From Emcibacteraceae bacterium (GTDB lineage Bacteria; Pseudomonadota; Alphaproteobacteria; Sphingomonadales; Emcibacteraceae), in the NCBI GenBank assembly GCA_041396985.1, contig JAWKXO010000002.1:631501-695500 (forward strand): a DNA stretch of 64,000 bases. The letters are read 5' to 3'. Under the pieces are notes generated by a model, which was not told where the DNA came from, made no database searches, and worked only from the letters and a program-made list of their open reading frames with translations. This document shows positions 1 through 8,705 of the stretch, piece after piece. The position numbers and the translations under genes were made by a program. The number at the start of each line of letters is the position of its first letter. The first letter of the stretch is position 1.

Positions 1-460
1 TGAGTATATTTTCATTAGTTTCATTAACGGTTTTCTGATCAGCTTTTATGACATCAACCTGAGGGGCTGCGACCTGCTCAATTTTTTCTTCGTCGATAAA
101 TTGTTTCTGTTCATCTTTGTTTTTGACATCAGTTTTCTCAGAAGCAACGAAAGTTTTTTCTGTGCTCTGTTCTGCTTCGTTAGAAGGTTCCTTATCTTTA
201 ATAATCTTTTTATCGACACTTTGATTTTCAGAACGACTTTCAGTTTTGCTTACAGAAGTCTTTTCCTTTTTTACCGCATGGTCATCAAGGTGATCAGAAA
301 ATGATTTTTCATATTTCCCATCGGAATTGTTACTGATTTCGGATGTGCGCTCCTTTGCATTAGACGTGCCAACAGATGATGCATCAGGTCTTCTGATGCG
401 ATCACCCGCCTGGCTCGCTGGAGGAAGCTCTTTCAATAATATTTCAACACTCGTTGTCAT
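1..460 (-). CDS. FliK-like flagellar hook-length control protein, N-terminal part (partial)
   Basis: The minus strand is open from an ATG at 460 to the left edge, giving about 153 residues with the rest outside the window. The peptide starts MTTSVEILLKELPP and becomes a long, charged, low-complexity Lys/Glu/Ser/Asp stretch with no fold visible. That resembles the variable N-terminal half of FliK, which sets hook length and switches export specificity. The identification rests mainly on context: the gene is divergent from flgK-flgL and has its own sigma-54 promoter about 40 bases upstream. The conserved FliK C-terminal domain is not in the window, so another flagellar protein is possible. Confidence 0.5.
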   Translation of the reverse strand, partial: MTTSVEILLKELPPASQAGDRIRRPDASSVGTSNAKERTSEISNNSDGKYEKSFSDHLDDHAVKKEKTSVSKTESRSENQSVDKKIIKDKEPSNEAEQSTEKTFVASEKTDVKNKDEQKQFIDEEKIEQVAAPQVDVIKADQKTVNETNENIL

Positions 461-499
461 ATAGAATTTAATCCGAATAATTTCATTCGGTCAGTTAAA

Positions 500-515
500 T
501 GCAAAAAGAGGGCCA
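500..515 (-). promoter_or_regulatory. sigma-54 promoter for the FliK-like gene
   Basis: Read on the minus strand the site is TGGCCCTCTTTTTGCA. It keeps the invariant GG and GC doublets at the correct 10-base internal spacing and a perfect TTGCA -12 element. Transcription would start about 28 bases before the ATG at 460. RpoN control of hook and rod genes is established in flagellated alphaproteobacteria. Confidence 0.6.
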
Positions 516-696
516 GATTCAATTATCAATATAACTCATTGATTATAAATGATTTTATTAGATGATATAATTTAATAAATTCGGTTTAGGCAAAAGATTC
601 CGAGAGTGAATGTACGTTTTTTACCTAAAAGAAACAAAAATTGCCCAGGCTTAAATTTAAGGAGGAGAAGCGCCAAGAATAGATGATTTAATCAAT

Positions 697-712
697 TGGC
701 ATTAACTTTGCA
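697..712 (+). promoter_or_regulatory. sigma-54 promoter for flgKL
   Basis: TGGCATTAACTTTGCA matches the consensus TGGCACG-N4-TTGCA except at two -24-box positions, with exact GG/GC spacing. It points toward flgK, 235 bases downstream. Having a second site in the opposite direction toward another flagellar gene makes chance less likely. An activator such as FlbD/FleQ would be needed but is not in the window. Confidence 0.65.
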
Positions 713-892
713 TATAATCAGACGAATGAAGAAATTCAAAAACCAGAAATTTTGAAATATAAAGTAGTGTTTAAGTCTAAAAAATGAGTTTTTGCAAGTA
801 GTTAGGAAGAAAAAACAGTGTTTGATAATAGAGCTTACAGTTGCAGGAAAATACCAGGGCATTTATTGGTCATAATACAATTTTGCTTTTTA

Positions 893-907
893 AGGCAACT
901 GTTGCCT
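893..907. promoter_or_regulatory. 15-bp palindrome upstream of flgK
   Basis: AGGCAAC-T-GTTGCCT is a perfect inverted repeat of two 7-base arms around one base, 40 bp before the flgK ATG and downstream of the sigma-54 promoter. It could be an operator or a leader hairpin. No T-tract follows, so it is not a normal terminator. Confidence 0.35.
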
Positions 908-947
908 AGTCTTCTGAACCAAATTGCACTGATCGGAGAAGAATGAA

Positions 948-3059
948 ATGACCATTAGTTCTATCATAAATAATTCTTTGACTGGTCTATTTACCAGCCA
1001 GGCGGCCCTTCGGACAATTTCTGATAATGTTGCCAACGTCAATACGGAAGGTTATGCCCGGAAGGTTGTGCGTCTTGACCCGAAAATTACGGGTGCACAA
1101 GGCGCGGGTGTTGAAATTTCCGGTATAGAAAGAGTGGTCGATAAATTTCTTGTAAAGGCGACATATGAGACGCAAGCTGATGCGGCAAGATACGAGCTGG
1201 AAAATACTTTCCACTCCCGGATGCAGGCATTGCTTGGCCGTCCTGATGCCAATAATTCCTTAAGTGGCAAAATTAATGATGTATTCGATTCAATTTCCGA
1301 GCTTTCGTTAAACCCGCTTTCTACCATTTTAAAAGAAAGTGCAGTCTCCAAAATCAATTCTTTTGGTGAAGAGATTGGCATGCTTGCTGAAAATATTCAG
1401 ACCATGCGCCTTGACGCCAGCAACCAGATTGCGGAAACGACGGCCAAAATTAACAGCCTTTTGAAGCGGATTGATTTTCTGAACCCCCTTATCGTTAAGG
1501 AAACAGTTTCAAGCGGTGATGCCGGTGCGCTGATTGAACAACGGGCACAGGCGTTAAGCAGCCTGTCAGAACTTATCGACATTAATATTATCGATGCCGG
1601 CAATAATAAAATAGATATCAGTACCAAATCAGGGGTCTATCTGATAGGAACCACCCGTAGGGAGCTTCAATATAACCCGCCAGGTACGGTTTCACCGTCA
1701 ACCCCGTTTCCTCCAATTAATATATATGATGTGGATCCTACAACAGGTAATCTGTCAACAACCGGTCTGACACTGGATCAGAATGTTTCTTCTGGGGAAC
1801 TCTATGGACTTTTGAATTTAAGAGATAATGACCTGGTGGCAATGTCAGAAGAACTGGGTGCCCTGGCGACCGGCGTGATGACTGAATTTAACCGGGTTCA
1901 TAATGAAAATACGGCTGCACCACCACCAAATAGTCTGGTTGGAATCAATACAGGTTTAGGCGCGGCAGATCCCCATAATTTTACCGGGCAAAGTACCTTT
2001 GCAGTAACAGACAGCAGCGGCAATCTCGTCAATAGTGTAACCATTGATTTTGGATCTGTCGGGCCAAATATTTCAGATGTTATTACGGCAGTGAATGCCG
2101 GACTTGGCGGTAGCGGAACGCTGTCCATGACAGATGGCGTTTTAAGTTTTACGGCGGCTGCGGCAACGAACGGCGTATCCATATCACAGGTGGCAGGAAG
2201 TGAAAGCGACAGGGCAGGGAAAGGGTTTTCCCACTTTTTCGGAATGAACAACCTGATCGAGGCAAGGTCAACCGGGCTGTATGAGACCGGTGTGGTTGGC
2301 ACTGACGCACATGGATTTAATGGCGGCGGGACAATCAATCTCGAAATTAACGGGCAGGGTGGTACCAAACTTGCCAGTTATACTATGACCATTACCGCCG
2401 GGCAGACATTCAATGATATTATCAATGATTTGAATTCGAGCTCTCTTGGCTATTACACAACATTTTCCTTAAGTCCGAGTGGTGAGCTGATTTCAACCCC
2501 GAACACCGGATATGAATATACAAGAGTTCATGTTAAATCAGATTCAACCTCACGCGGCACAACAAGTGTGCCACTTTCTGAATTCTTTGGTATTGGTAAC
2601 CGCTATCAGATTGATGCCGCCTTTGATTTTGGTGTGGTAGATAGAATAGCAAATGACGTTAATCTGCTCTCCCTGGCAAAATTTGACGATACCGCCCTCG
2701 TTGGCGATACCGCCATTAGTTTTGGTGATCAGCGTGGCGGTATAGCTTTACAGGAACTGGAAAATCAGAACGTAACCATTAAAAAAGCCGGTGGTCTGAA
2801 TGCTTTTTACAGCACCCTTGGTCAGTATTCAGCGGCGGTACTTGCCGATTTCGGGTTCAGGGCCCAGCTAGCCGAAGATTACAGTGCGGATAGCAGCACT
2901 CTGCTTGGCGAGCTTAATCAAAGAAGCCAGTCCATTTCCGGGGTAAACGTTGACGAGGAACTAAGCAATATGATCGTGTTTCAGAATGCCTATAGTTCAA
3001 GCGCAAGAATGCTGTCCGTAGCTCAGGATTTATTCGATGAAATTCTTGGTATTGTATAA
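948..3059 (+). CDS. flgK: flagellar hook-associated protein 1 (FlgK)
   Basis: FlgK forms the first hook-filament junction ring outside the cell and is exported by the flagellar type III apparatus without a cleaved signal. The 703-residue protein begins with the typical N-terminal helix containing ISDNVANVNTEGYAR, the flagellar rod/hook motif. It ends with the matching C-terminal helix (VDEELSNMIVFQNAYSSSAR), the part that forms the D0 coiled coil. The middle (about residues 330-600) is variable and Gly/Ser/Thr-rich, as in surface-exposed D2/D3 domains. GGAG lies about 10 bases before the ATG. flgL follows after 21 bp, so the two are probably co-transcribed. Confidence 0.95.
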   Translation: MTISSIINNSLTGLFTSQAALRTISDNVANVNTEGYARKVVRLDPKITGAQGAGVEISGIERVVDKFLVKATYETQADAARYELENTFHSRMQALLGRPDANNSLSGKINDVFDSISELSLNPLSTILKESAVSKINSFGEEIGMLAENIQTMRLDASNQIAETTAKINSLLKRIDFLNPLIVKETVSSGDAGALIEQRAQALSSLSELIDINIIDAGNNKIDISTKSGVYLIGTTRRELQYNPPGTVSPSTPFPPINIYDVDPTTGNLSTTGLTLDQNVSSGELYGLLNLRDNDLVAMSEELGALATGVMTEFNRVHNENTAAPPPNSLVGINTGLGAADPHNFTGQSTFAVTDSSGNLVNSVTIDFGSVGPNISDVITAVNAGLGGSGTLSMTDGVLSFTAAAATNGVSISQVAGSESDRAGKGFSHFFGMNNLIEARSTGLYETGVVGTDAHGFNGGGTINLEINGQGGTKLASYTMTITAGQTFNDIINDLNSSSLGYYTTFSLSPSGELISTPNTGYEYTRVHVKSDSTSRGTTSVPLSEFFGIGNRYQIDAAFDFGVVDRIANDVNLLSLAKFDDTALVGDTAISFGDQRGGIALQELENQNVTIKKAGGLNAFYSTLGQYSAAVLADFGFRAQLAEDYSADSSTLLGELNQRSQSISGVNVDEELSNMIVFQNAYSSSARMLSVAQDLFDEILGIV

Positions 3060-3080
3060 TTATAAAGACAGGATAAGAAC

Positions 3081-3998
3081 ATGACACGTGTATCAAGTTT
3101 TGGCCAGCAACAGGTAATGCTTAACAGCATTCTGAATAATCAGGCACAAATGTTTAAAGACCAGAAGCAGGTTGCCTCCGGAAAAATACATGAAACCTAT
3201 AAGGAATTTACCGGTGAAGTCAGCACTTTGCTTGGCTCAAAAAATCTTCTTGACCGGACACAAAGTTATATCGGCGCGGCAACCCATGTGAAGAGAAACC
3301 TTGATGTTAATAATCTGCAGATGGAAAATATAATCGGCAAAGCGGAAGATATCCGTCAGTCAATCCTTGAATCTCTGGCCCAGGATAAAACATTTGTTTT
3401 AATGGACACAATCAAGGAAGCGTTTGGATCTATGATTGCGTCCTTTAATACGGATATAGGCGGTGTCCACATTTTTAGCGGTGGACGCACCGACATAAAA
3501 CCGGTGACTGCCACAGACTTAAGCGATCTGGTTTCAGCCGCGTCAGCAAGTGATCTTTTTCAGAATGATCAGCGCAAAGCGATCGCAAAAATCGGCAAAA
3601 ATACCAATATGGAATATGGGCTTTTGGCCGATGAAGTGGGAACAGGCATTTTTGCCGCCATTAAAAATATTGCCGACTTTGATAATCTGACACCGATATC
3701 AGGTGATCTGACCCCGGCCCAGAATACGTTTCTTGAAAGCCAGCTTGCCGTCTTTGATGCGGCGATTGATGATCTTCGGATCGTCAGTTCTAGCAATGGC
3801 ATGCGTTACGGCCGGGCAGATGAGCTGCTGACAGAGCATCAGGAAAAGGAAACATTCATGCTTAATTTCATTTCCGATATTGAAGACGTCAACATGGCCG
3901 AGGCGATAACCCGGGTCAATAACGATCAGATAGCCCTTGATGTTTCCTATAAGTTGACATCGGACCTTTCAAAAATGTCACTGCTGAACTTTATTTAA
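3081..3998 (+). CDS. flgL: flagellar hook-associated protein 3 (FlgL)
   Basis: FlgL is the second hook-filament junction protein, sitting between FlgK and flagellin. The 305-residue product has the flagellin-like terminal helices (MTRVSSFGQQQVMLNSILNN at the start; LDVSYKLTSDLSKMSLLNFI at the end) and a short middle containing the FlgL-typical VHIFSGGRTD segment near residue 130. Its length matches the family. It directly follows flgK and shares its probable sigma-54 transcript. A flagellin assignment is less likely because of position and the IFSGG motif. Confidence 0.92.
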   Translation: MTRVSSFGQQQVMLNSILNNQAQMFKDQKQVASGKIHETYKEFTGEVSTLLGSKNLLDRTQSYIGAATHVKRNLDVNNLQMENIIGKAEDIRQSILESLAQDKTFVLMDTIKEAFGSMIASFNTDIGGVHIFSGGRTDIKPVTATDLSDLVSAASASDLFQNDQRKAIAKIGKNTNMEYGLLADEVGTGIFAAIKNIADFDNLTPISGDLTPAQNTFLESQLAVFDAAIDDLRIVSSSNGMRYGRADELLTEHQEKETFMLNFISDIEDVNMAEAITRVNNDQIALDVSYKLTSDLSKMSLLNFI

Positions 3999-4040
3999 TT
4001 AATGGCTTAAAGTCTTGCAGTTTCCCCTAAAGAGTATTAT

Positions 4041-5189
4041 GTGACGGGGATGCGAAATGAAAATTTAAACAGTCTTGGTATAAACAAAGCCCCCGAAGAC
4101 ACACGTGTTGTCGTTGCTATGTCAGGCGGGGTTGACAGTTCTGTTGTTGCCGCCATGCTCAAAGAACAGGGCTATGATGTGGTCGGTATCACCCTGCAGC
4201 TTTATGATCATGGCGTCGCTATTCAGAAAAAAGGGGCCTGTTGCGCCGGTCAGGATATTCATGATGCTAGACGGGTTAGCGAAGCCATTGGTATACCCCA
4301 TTATGTGCTCGATTATGAAAGCCGGTTTAAAGACAGCGTTATGGAGGATTTTGCCGACAGTTATATTCGCGGTGAAACCCCGATCCCCTGTGTTCGCTGC
4401 AATCAGGAAGTTAAATTTAAAGACCTGCTGCTCACGGCCCGTGATCTTGACGCCGATGTTTTGGCGACGGGACATTATGTTCAGCGTATGGGGGATAACC
4501 AAAAAGCGGAAATGCACAAGGCGGTCGATGATTTTAAAGACCAAAGCTATTTTTTATTCGCAACAACCCAGGAACAGCTTGACTATCTGCGCTTTCCGCT
4601 TGGCGGAATGGTGAAGGAAGATGTGCGGGAACTTGCCGAAAAATACGGTCTTAAAGTGGCCAATAAACCGGATAGTCAGGATATATGTTTTGTCCCTGAA
4701 GGGGGATACGCCAGCGTGATTGAACGCTTAAGACCGGGTGCCGGAGAGCCGGGTGAAATTGTTCATCTTGATGGCAGGGTGCTTGGAGAGCATAAAGGTA
4801 TCATTTATTATACGATCGGGCAGCGCCGGGGTATTGGTGTCGGCGGCGGCGAGCCGCTTTATGTCGTACGACTGGACCCTGATAAAAAACAGGTCATTGT
4901 CGGCCCCAAGGAAGCCCTCGAAATTTCAAAAGTTTATATAAAGGAATTGAACTGGCTGGGGGATGAGGATATTCCCGAAACGGGTAAGAAAATATACGTA
5001 AAAGTACGCTCAACAAGGCCGGCGGAGCCGGCAACTCTCTTTCCGGGAAGCGGGAAGGATGATTCTTACTTTATTCTGGATAATCCCGAATATGGTGTTT
5101 CCGCCGGACAGGCGGCCGTCTTTTATAATGGGCAAAGACTTCTGGGCGGCGGCTGGATTGTTCGTGCCGTTTCCGCATATGCGGCATAA
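4041..5189 (+). CDS. mnmA: tRNA-specific 2-thiouridylase MnmA
   Basis: MnmA thiolates U34 of tRNA-Lys, -Glu and -Gln, using ATP and persulfide sulfur passed from IscS (here probably directly or through Tus-like relays encoded elsewhere). The PP-loop AMSGGVDSSV is at about residue 30. The two catalytic cysteines are seen in CVRCN (about residue 120) and DSQDICF (about residue 217), and the C-terminal beta-barrel is present. The open frame starts at GTG 4041, but an in-frame ATG at 4050 is an equal candidate; neither has a strong ribosome site. The 382-residue length is normal for alphaproteobacteria. Confidence 0.95.
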   Translation: MTGMRNENLNSLGINKAPEDTRVVVAMSGGVDSSVVAAMLKEQGYDVVGITLQLYDHGVAIQKKGACCAGQDIHDARRVSEAIGIPHYVLDYESRFKDSVMEDFADSYIRGETPIPCVRCNQEVKFKDLLLTARDLDADVLATGHYVQRMGDNQKAEMHKAVDDFKDQSYFLFATTQEQLDYLRFPLGGMVKEDVRELAEKYGLKVANKPDSQDICFVPEGGYASVIERLRPGAGEPGEIVHLDGRVLGEHKGIIYYTIGQRRGIGVGGGEPLYVVRLDPDKKQVIVGPKEALEISKVYIKELNWLGDEDIPETGKKIYVKVRSTRPAEPATLFPGSGKDDSYFILDNPEYGVSAGQAAVFYNGQRLLGGGWIVRAVSAYAA

Positions 5190-5202
5190 GTTAAAATATG
5201 TG

Positions 5203-5231
5203 TTTACAGCTATTGGACAATTCTCTATAAG
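5203..5231 (+). promoter_or_regulatory. sigma-70-type promoter of tRNA-Met
   Basis: TTTACA (5203-5208) and TATAAG (5226-5231) are separated by exactly 17 bases. A GC-rich stretch (GCCGGGTTCGGC) follows the -10 box, as is common at strongly growth-regulated stable-RNA promoters. The predicted start near 5238 lies 40 bases before the tRNA. Confidence 0.6.
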
Positions 5232-5277
5232 ATGCCGGGTTCGGCAAATAAAGAGTCGACCATAAATATTTTGGTAG

Positions 5278-5354
5278 GGCGGGGTAGCTCAGCTGGTTAG
5301 AGCAGCGGAATCATAATCCGCGTGTCGGGGGTTCAAGTCCCTCTCCCGCTACCA
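5278..5354 (+). tRNA. tRNA-Met (CAT), elongator type
   Basis: The 77-base cloverleaf has acceptor arm GGCGGGG/TCCCGCT (G1-T72 and G7-T66 wobble pairs), D-arm GCTC...GAGC, anticodon stem GCGGA/TCCGC with loop ATCATAA (anticodon CAT), T-loop TTCAAGT and an encoded CCA. The initiator signature (three G-C pairs closing the anticodon stem) is absent. The sequence agrees with elongator tRNA-Met of alphaproteobacteria; a lysidine-modified tRNA-Ile2 is the alternative for any CAT tRNA. Confidence 0.93.
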
Positions 5355-5443
5355 AAATTGAAAAACGCCTCTAATATTATTCTTCCCTAATAAAACCAAT
5401 TCAATTAATCTGCTTCCATAGGGTAAATCTGGGAAAGAAAAGT

Positions 5444-6505
5444 ATGGTATTTCATTATCTGCAGCGACTTGGCGCGTACACGGGGTATAGGGGCGCGAGA
5501 TTTTTAGGAAGAAACCATTCACCACTCAGTTCATTTTCTAGCGAAACAATAATCCATGCACCTGAAGAAAAGGGCTATTATCTGCCGCCTGTTACGCTGG
5601 ATGGACAGCTGGAACGTGCCACAGGTAATTTCTGGCGCCCATTAGATGAGGTGGTCATCAACGCTGTGGAAACCGAAAGTACCCATACAGCGACAATTTT
5701 ATACAAGATAGATAATGTGACCGTTGATAATGGCTTCCTCTATAAGGGGGGGAATGCTGATTATTTAAGTTCCCTCGGCCCGCCGAAATTTGAAAAACCC
5801 AAGCATAAGACTGAAGGTATATTATGCAGTTCACCTGCCGGGTCACTTTATTTTGGCTGCTGGATGTATGGGGATAATCTTCTGGACGGAATTGCAAAAG
5901 AACGTGATCAGTATGCGATAAAAGTCATGCCGCATAAGAATTACGTTCACCTGCCGGAGGCAAATCAGATACTAAATCTTTCTGATCAATATATAAACCA
6001 GCCAACGACATTCGATCATATATATATCATTGATGATGGCGGATATAACAAAAATAAAGTTGAGCGGATTAAAAATCTCAGAAAACTTTATCAACAATCA
6101 GCAAGTTCAGTAAAAGAAAAAAACAGATATGTTTATCTGCTACGGGGCAAGAGTGCCAACCCCAGAATATTAAGTAATGAAAAGGAAATCACAGACTATC
6201 TGGCATCCTGCGGCTTTAAAATAATTAATCCCGAACATATGACATTTGGCGAATTAGCAGACGAGATATCAGGATGTGAAATTGTTTTGGGCGTGGAAGG
6301 CAGTCAGCTTACACATGGAATACTAGGATTAAAAGAAGGTGGATTTGTTATACAGCTGCAACCCCCTTATCATTTTCAGCCAACTGATCGTCCAAGATGT
6401 GAATCAGTTGGCGTGAGATGGGGATATCTGGTGGGTTTTGAAAATGACAAAGGGTTTGAAATCCCTCTCGATGATGTCAAAAAACTGCTTGGGAAAATTT
6501 TATGA
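5444..6505 (+). CDS. glycosyltransferase family 61 protein
   Basis: The 353-residue protein lacks a signal peptide and membrane segments. Its C-terminal half carries the GT61/DUF563 pattern: a YVYLLRGK strand, a conserved ILSNEKEI segment, GFKIINPEHMTFGELADEI, then VLGVEGSQLTHGIL in place of the usual VGxHGAxLTN. In this family the last motif lies in the donor-binding site; the His of HGA is replaced by Glu here, so activity or substrate may differ. The N-terminal half matches nothing I recognise. Family members decorate surface polysaccharides or glycoproteins. It stands alone directly downstream of tRNA-Met, a common spot for acquired genes. Confidence 0.7.
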   Translation: MVFHYLQRLGAYTGYRGARFLGRNHSPLSSFSSETIIHAPEEKGYYLPPVTLDGQLERATGNFWRPLDEVVINAVETESTHTATILYKIDNVTVDNGFLYKGGNADYLSSLGPPKFEKPKHKTEGILCSSPAGSLYFGCWMYGDNLLDGIAKERDQYAIKVMPHKNYVHLPEANQILNLSDQYINQPTTFDHIYIIDDGGYNKNKVERIKNLRKLYQQSASSVKEKNRYVYLLRGKSANPRILSNEKEITDYLASCGFKIINPEHMTFGELADEISGCEIVLGVEGSQLTHGILGLKEGGFVIQLQPPYHFQPTDRPRCESVGVRWGYLVGFENDKGFEIPLDDVKKLLGKIL

Positions 6506-6557
6506 AGTTATAATATGATGAACTTTATAAAGTATTTGGGATTGGTAAAGCTTTATG

Positions 6558-6590
6558 GGGCACCATCAAATGATAAATCCAATGGTGCCC
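6558..6590. terminator. bidirectional terminator between the GT61 and outer-membrane protein genes
   Basis: GGGCACCAT (6558-6566) and ATGGTGCCC (6582-6590) form a perfect 9-bp stem with a 15-base loop between two convergent genes. T-tracts are weak on both sides, so efficiency is uncertain. Confidence 0.5.
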
Positions 6591-6601
6591 TCATTAATAT
6601 T

Positions 6602-7192
6602 TTAGAATTTTAACACAACCCCGGCAGAGCCGCCAAGAGCTGAAGAATCTCCGTCAAAATCCTGCCAGTCACCTTGCACACGGATCGCAAGAGTATCAGA
6701 AATAGGCACTTCGGCACCAATTCCCGCTCTAATACCGTCACCACTTGAGCTTGCTGCAGCGCTTGCCCCGCCGGATACGGCTTTTGCTGAAATATCATTC
6801 CAGCCATATCCAGCCATAATAAAGAAAAGCGCCTGTTCTGTGGCAAAGCCTAAAGTGGCGTTAAGACCATATGACACATCAGCGTCCAATCGGGCTGATA
6901 CACCACTGATGGTATAAGTTTTATTGGCTGTATTTGAATTTACAAAACCTTCAATACCGGCAAGTACGCCTTCAGAAATTGCGCTACGAAACCCAAAAAT
7001 ACCGCCAAAAGTAGCACCACTCATTTTATCATCTGTTTTTCCACCGAAAGCAGAGGTGTCACCAAGGGAATAGGAATTAAATCCTACCATCGCACCAACA
7101 TATGGCCCTTCAAAACGACTGGCGCTATCCTGTGCGGAAGCAAAACTGGCCATGGATATAAAACACAGCGCAGTACAAATTATTCTAGACAA
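6602..7192 (-). CDS. outer-membrane beta-barrel protein (opacity/porin-like)
   Basis: The 196-residue protein has a Sec signal peptide cut after ASA (MSRIICTALCFISMASFASA). The mature part has alternating, aromatic-bounded strands starting GPYVGAMVGFN and ending in a terminal Phe (GGSAGVVLKF), the outer-membrane sorting signal. This is the eight-stranded OmpA/Opa-like barrel family; specific function is unknown. The best start is a TTG at 7192 with AGGAG about eight bases upstream, since the next ATG would remove half of the signal peptide. It is monocistronic, with a hairpin beyond its end. Confidence 0.75.
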   Translation of the reverse strand: MSRIICTALCFISMASFASAQDSASRFEGPYVGAMVGFNSYSLGDTSAFGGKTDDKMSGATFGGIFGFRSAISEGVLAGIEGFVNSNTANKTYTISGVSARLDADVSYGLNATLGFATEQALFFIMAGYGWNDISAKAVSGGASAAASSSGDGIRAGIGAEVPISDTLAIRVQGDWQDFDGDSSALGGSAGVVLKF

Positions 7193-7450
7193 AGCAAATC
7201 TCCTGTTATTTATATTTAGTTTTAAAAAGGAGAATTTCTAAACTAAGTTAGATAATCCCCCATTTCAGTTGAAGGATTATTTAAACAACATCCTTCAAAG
7301 TTGTAGTGTATGCTATTTATACACGATAGACAAAATATATTTAAACTATTAAATTTCTCTAAATTATTGATACAATATATTATATCATTACATAATAGTA
7401 AAATAGAGCGTTATGGGTGCTTTTCTGAAGTTATTTATTACTTGAGTTAC

Positions 7451-8686
7451 TTAGACACTCTCAAGTTTGGCGATTTCCCGGCAGACGGCATTAAAATGGT
7501 CAACATCGCTTTGATTATTAAAGAGTGATGCGCCGATGCGGATTTTTTTGCCTTCGTGCTTATAGCTGACCTTAATATTTTCATTCTGATAAAGTTCGCG
7601 AACCTTGGCATTATCCTTGCCATGAAAAAAGGAAACAATGGCAGAGCGGTTTTCTTCCGGTGTGTCGGTCTTAAGGCCGATATTGACAAGATTATCACGG
7701 ATCTGATGGGCAAGCGCGACAGTATGGGTTTCAATATTTTTGACACCGACCCTGTTAATATAATCAAGGGCGGTACCAACCACTGAAATAGCACCGAAGG
7801 CCGGGGTGGCCTGGCCGTATTTGGCGGCATCGGGATAGGACCTGAAATCAGTGAATTTTTCCATATCATAAACGGAGAAAGTACCAAGCCTGTCCGCTTT
7901 GATAAGCTCAAGAAGATCACGCCGCACATAGAAAAACGCCGTACCATAGCTCGCCAGCAGCCACTTATATGTGCCGCATCCCATAAAATCTATATCGGCT
8001 TTTTTAACGTCAAGTTCAAGCATGCCGACGCCCTGAATGGCATCTACATAAATATAGGCATTATGGGCATGGGCCAGATCGGCAAGCGGTCGCAGATCAT
8101 GGCAAAGACCATTTTCATGGGAGACGAAAGACACGGATACAATACGCGTTTTATTATCAATAGCCGCTTCAAATTCCTTGAATGGGATACGGCCTGTCTG
8201 ATCGCTTCTGACCATTCTGACTTCAACACCGCGGGTTTTGGCAAGATGATCATATAAAATATAAGACGCATTATATTGAAGATCATCAGTAACCACATTG
8301 TCACCGGCTTTTAGATCAAGATTATTAACGACAATATTTTCCGCTTCTGTCGTGGCCTGGATCAGTCCAATCTCGCCCTGTTCGGCTCCAACCAGCTTTG
8401 CAAATTTGGCTCTTACTTCTCTTCCCTCAGCAAGAAATGGTCCAATACTTTCAGCCGGGTTGCCACGGTCTTTATAAAACTGGACACCGGCATCAACAAC
8501 CTGATTTGGAGAAACAGAATGATAAGGCGTATTTAAATAATTGGTCGTCTTTAAAATCGGAAAGTCATTGCGGACACCAAGTGGGTCAATATCCCGCAAA
8601 GTGGCGGCCCGTGCCTTGCCAAGAAGAGGGGAGGCAACAACAGCTGCCGTCCCCAGATTGACAAAATTTCTTCTTGAAATCTTCAT
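7451..8686 (-). CDS. Tat-exported class V aminotransferase-fold PLP enzyme
   Basis: The protein (411 residues) starts with a twin-arginine signal (MKISRRNFVNLG, hydrophobic run, cleavage about residue 27, ARA) and so should be exported folded with its cofactor. The rest is a class V aminotransferase/cysteine-desulfurase-like fold: the PLP-stacking region ATTEAEN (about 111-117), Asp215 in YVDAIQ and the Schiff-base lysine Lys241 in GCGTYKWLLASYG. Similar sequences include isopenicillin-N epimerase-like and EgtE-like enzymes, so C-S lyase/desulfinase chemistry is possible but not shown. It is the third gene of an operon with a SoxC-like sulfite dehydrogenase and its cytochrome, 19 bp after the latter. 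The substrate is unknown. Confidence 0.8.
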   Translation of the reverse strand: MKISRRNFVNLGTAAVVASPLLGKARAATLRDIDPLGVRNDFPILKTTNYLNTPYHSVSPNQVVDAGVQFYKDRGNPAESIGPFLAEGREVRAKFAKLVGAEQGEIGLIQATTEAENIVVNNLDLKAGDNVVTDDLQYNASYILYDHLAKTRGVEVRMVRSDQTGRIPFKEFEAAIDNKTRIVSVSFVSHENGLCHDLRPLADLAHAHNAYIYVDAIQGVGMLELDVKKADIDFMGCGTYKWLLASYGTAFFYVRRDLLELIKADRLGTFSVYDMEKFTDFRSYPDAAKYGQATPAFGAISVVGTALDYINRVGVKNIETHTVALAHQIRDNLVNIGLKTDTPEENRSAIVSFFHGKDNAKVRELYQNENIKVSYKHEGKKIRIGASLFNNQSDVDHFNAVCREIAKLESV

Positions 8687-8705
8687 GATGTTGATCTTTT
8701 TATAA

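Larger units (their letters stand above)
461..947. other. 487-bp divergent flagellar control region
   Basis: This AT-rich gap separates the FliK-like gene from flgK. It holds two oppositely oriented sigma-54-type promoters (500-515 on minus, 697-712 on plus) and a 15-bp palindrome just before flgK (893-907). I see no coding sequence in it. The flgK leader from the predicted start near 724 would be about 220 bases long, which is unusual and leaves room for post-transcriptional control. Confidence 0.6.

Noticed and set aside
101..304. 67-residue plus-strand open frame in the FliK-like region
   Set aside because: It is antisense to the charged FliK-like frame, with a Phe/Leu/Arg-rich composition that is the complement of Lys/Glu codons, and has no ribosome site.
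1898..2368. 156-residue minus-strand open frame inside flgK
   Set aside because: It is the antisense shadow of flgK's low-stop middle; Pro/Ser/Val-rich composition and no start signals.
5278..6600. Genomic-island insertion at tRNA-Met with attachment repeats
   Set aside because: I looked for a second copy of the tRNA 3' end in the window and found none; no integrase is present.
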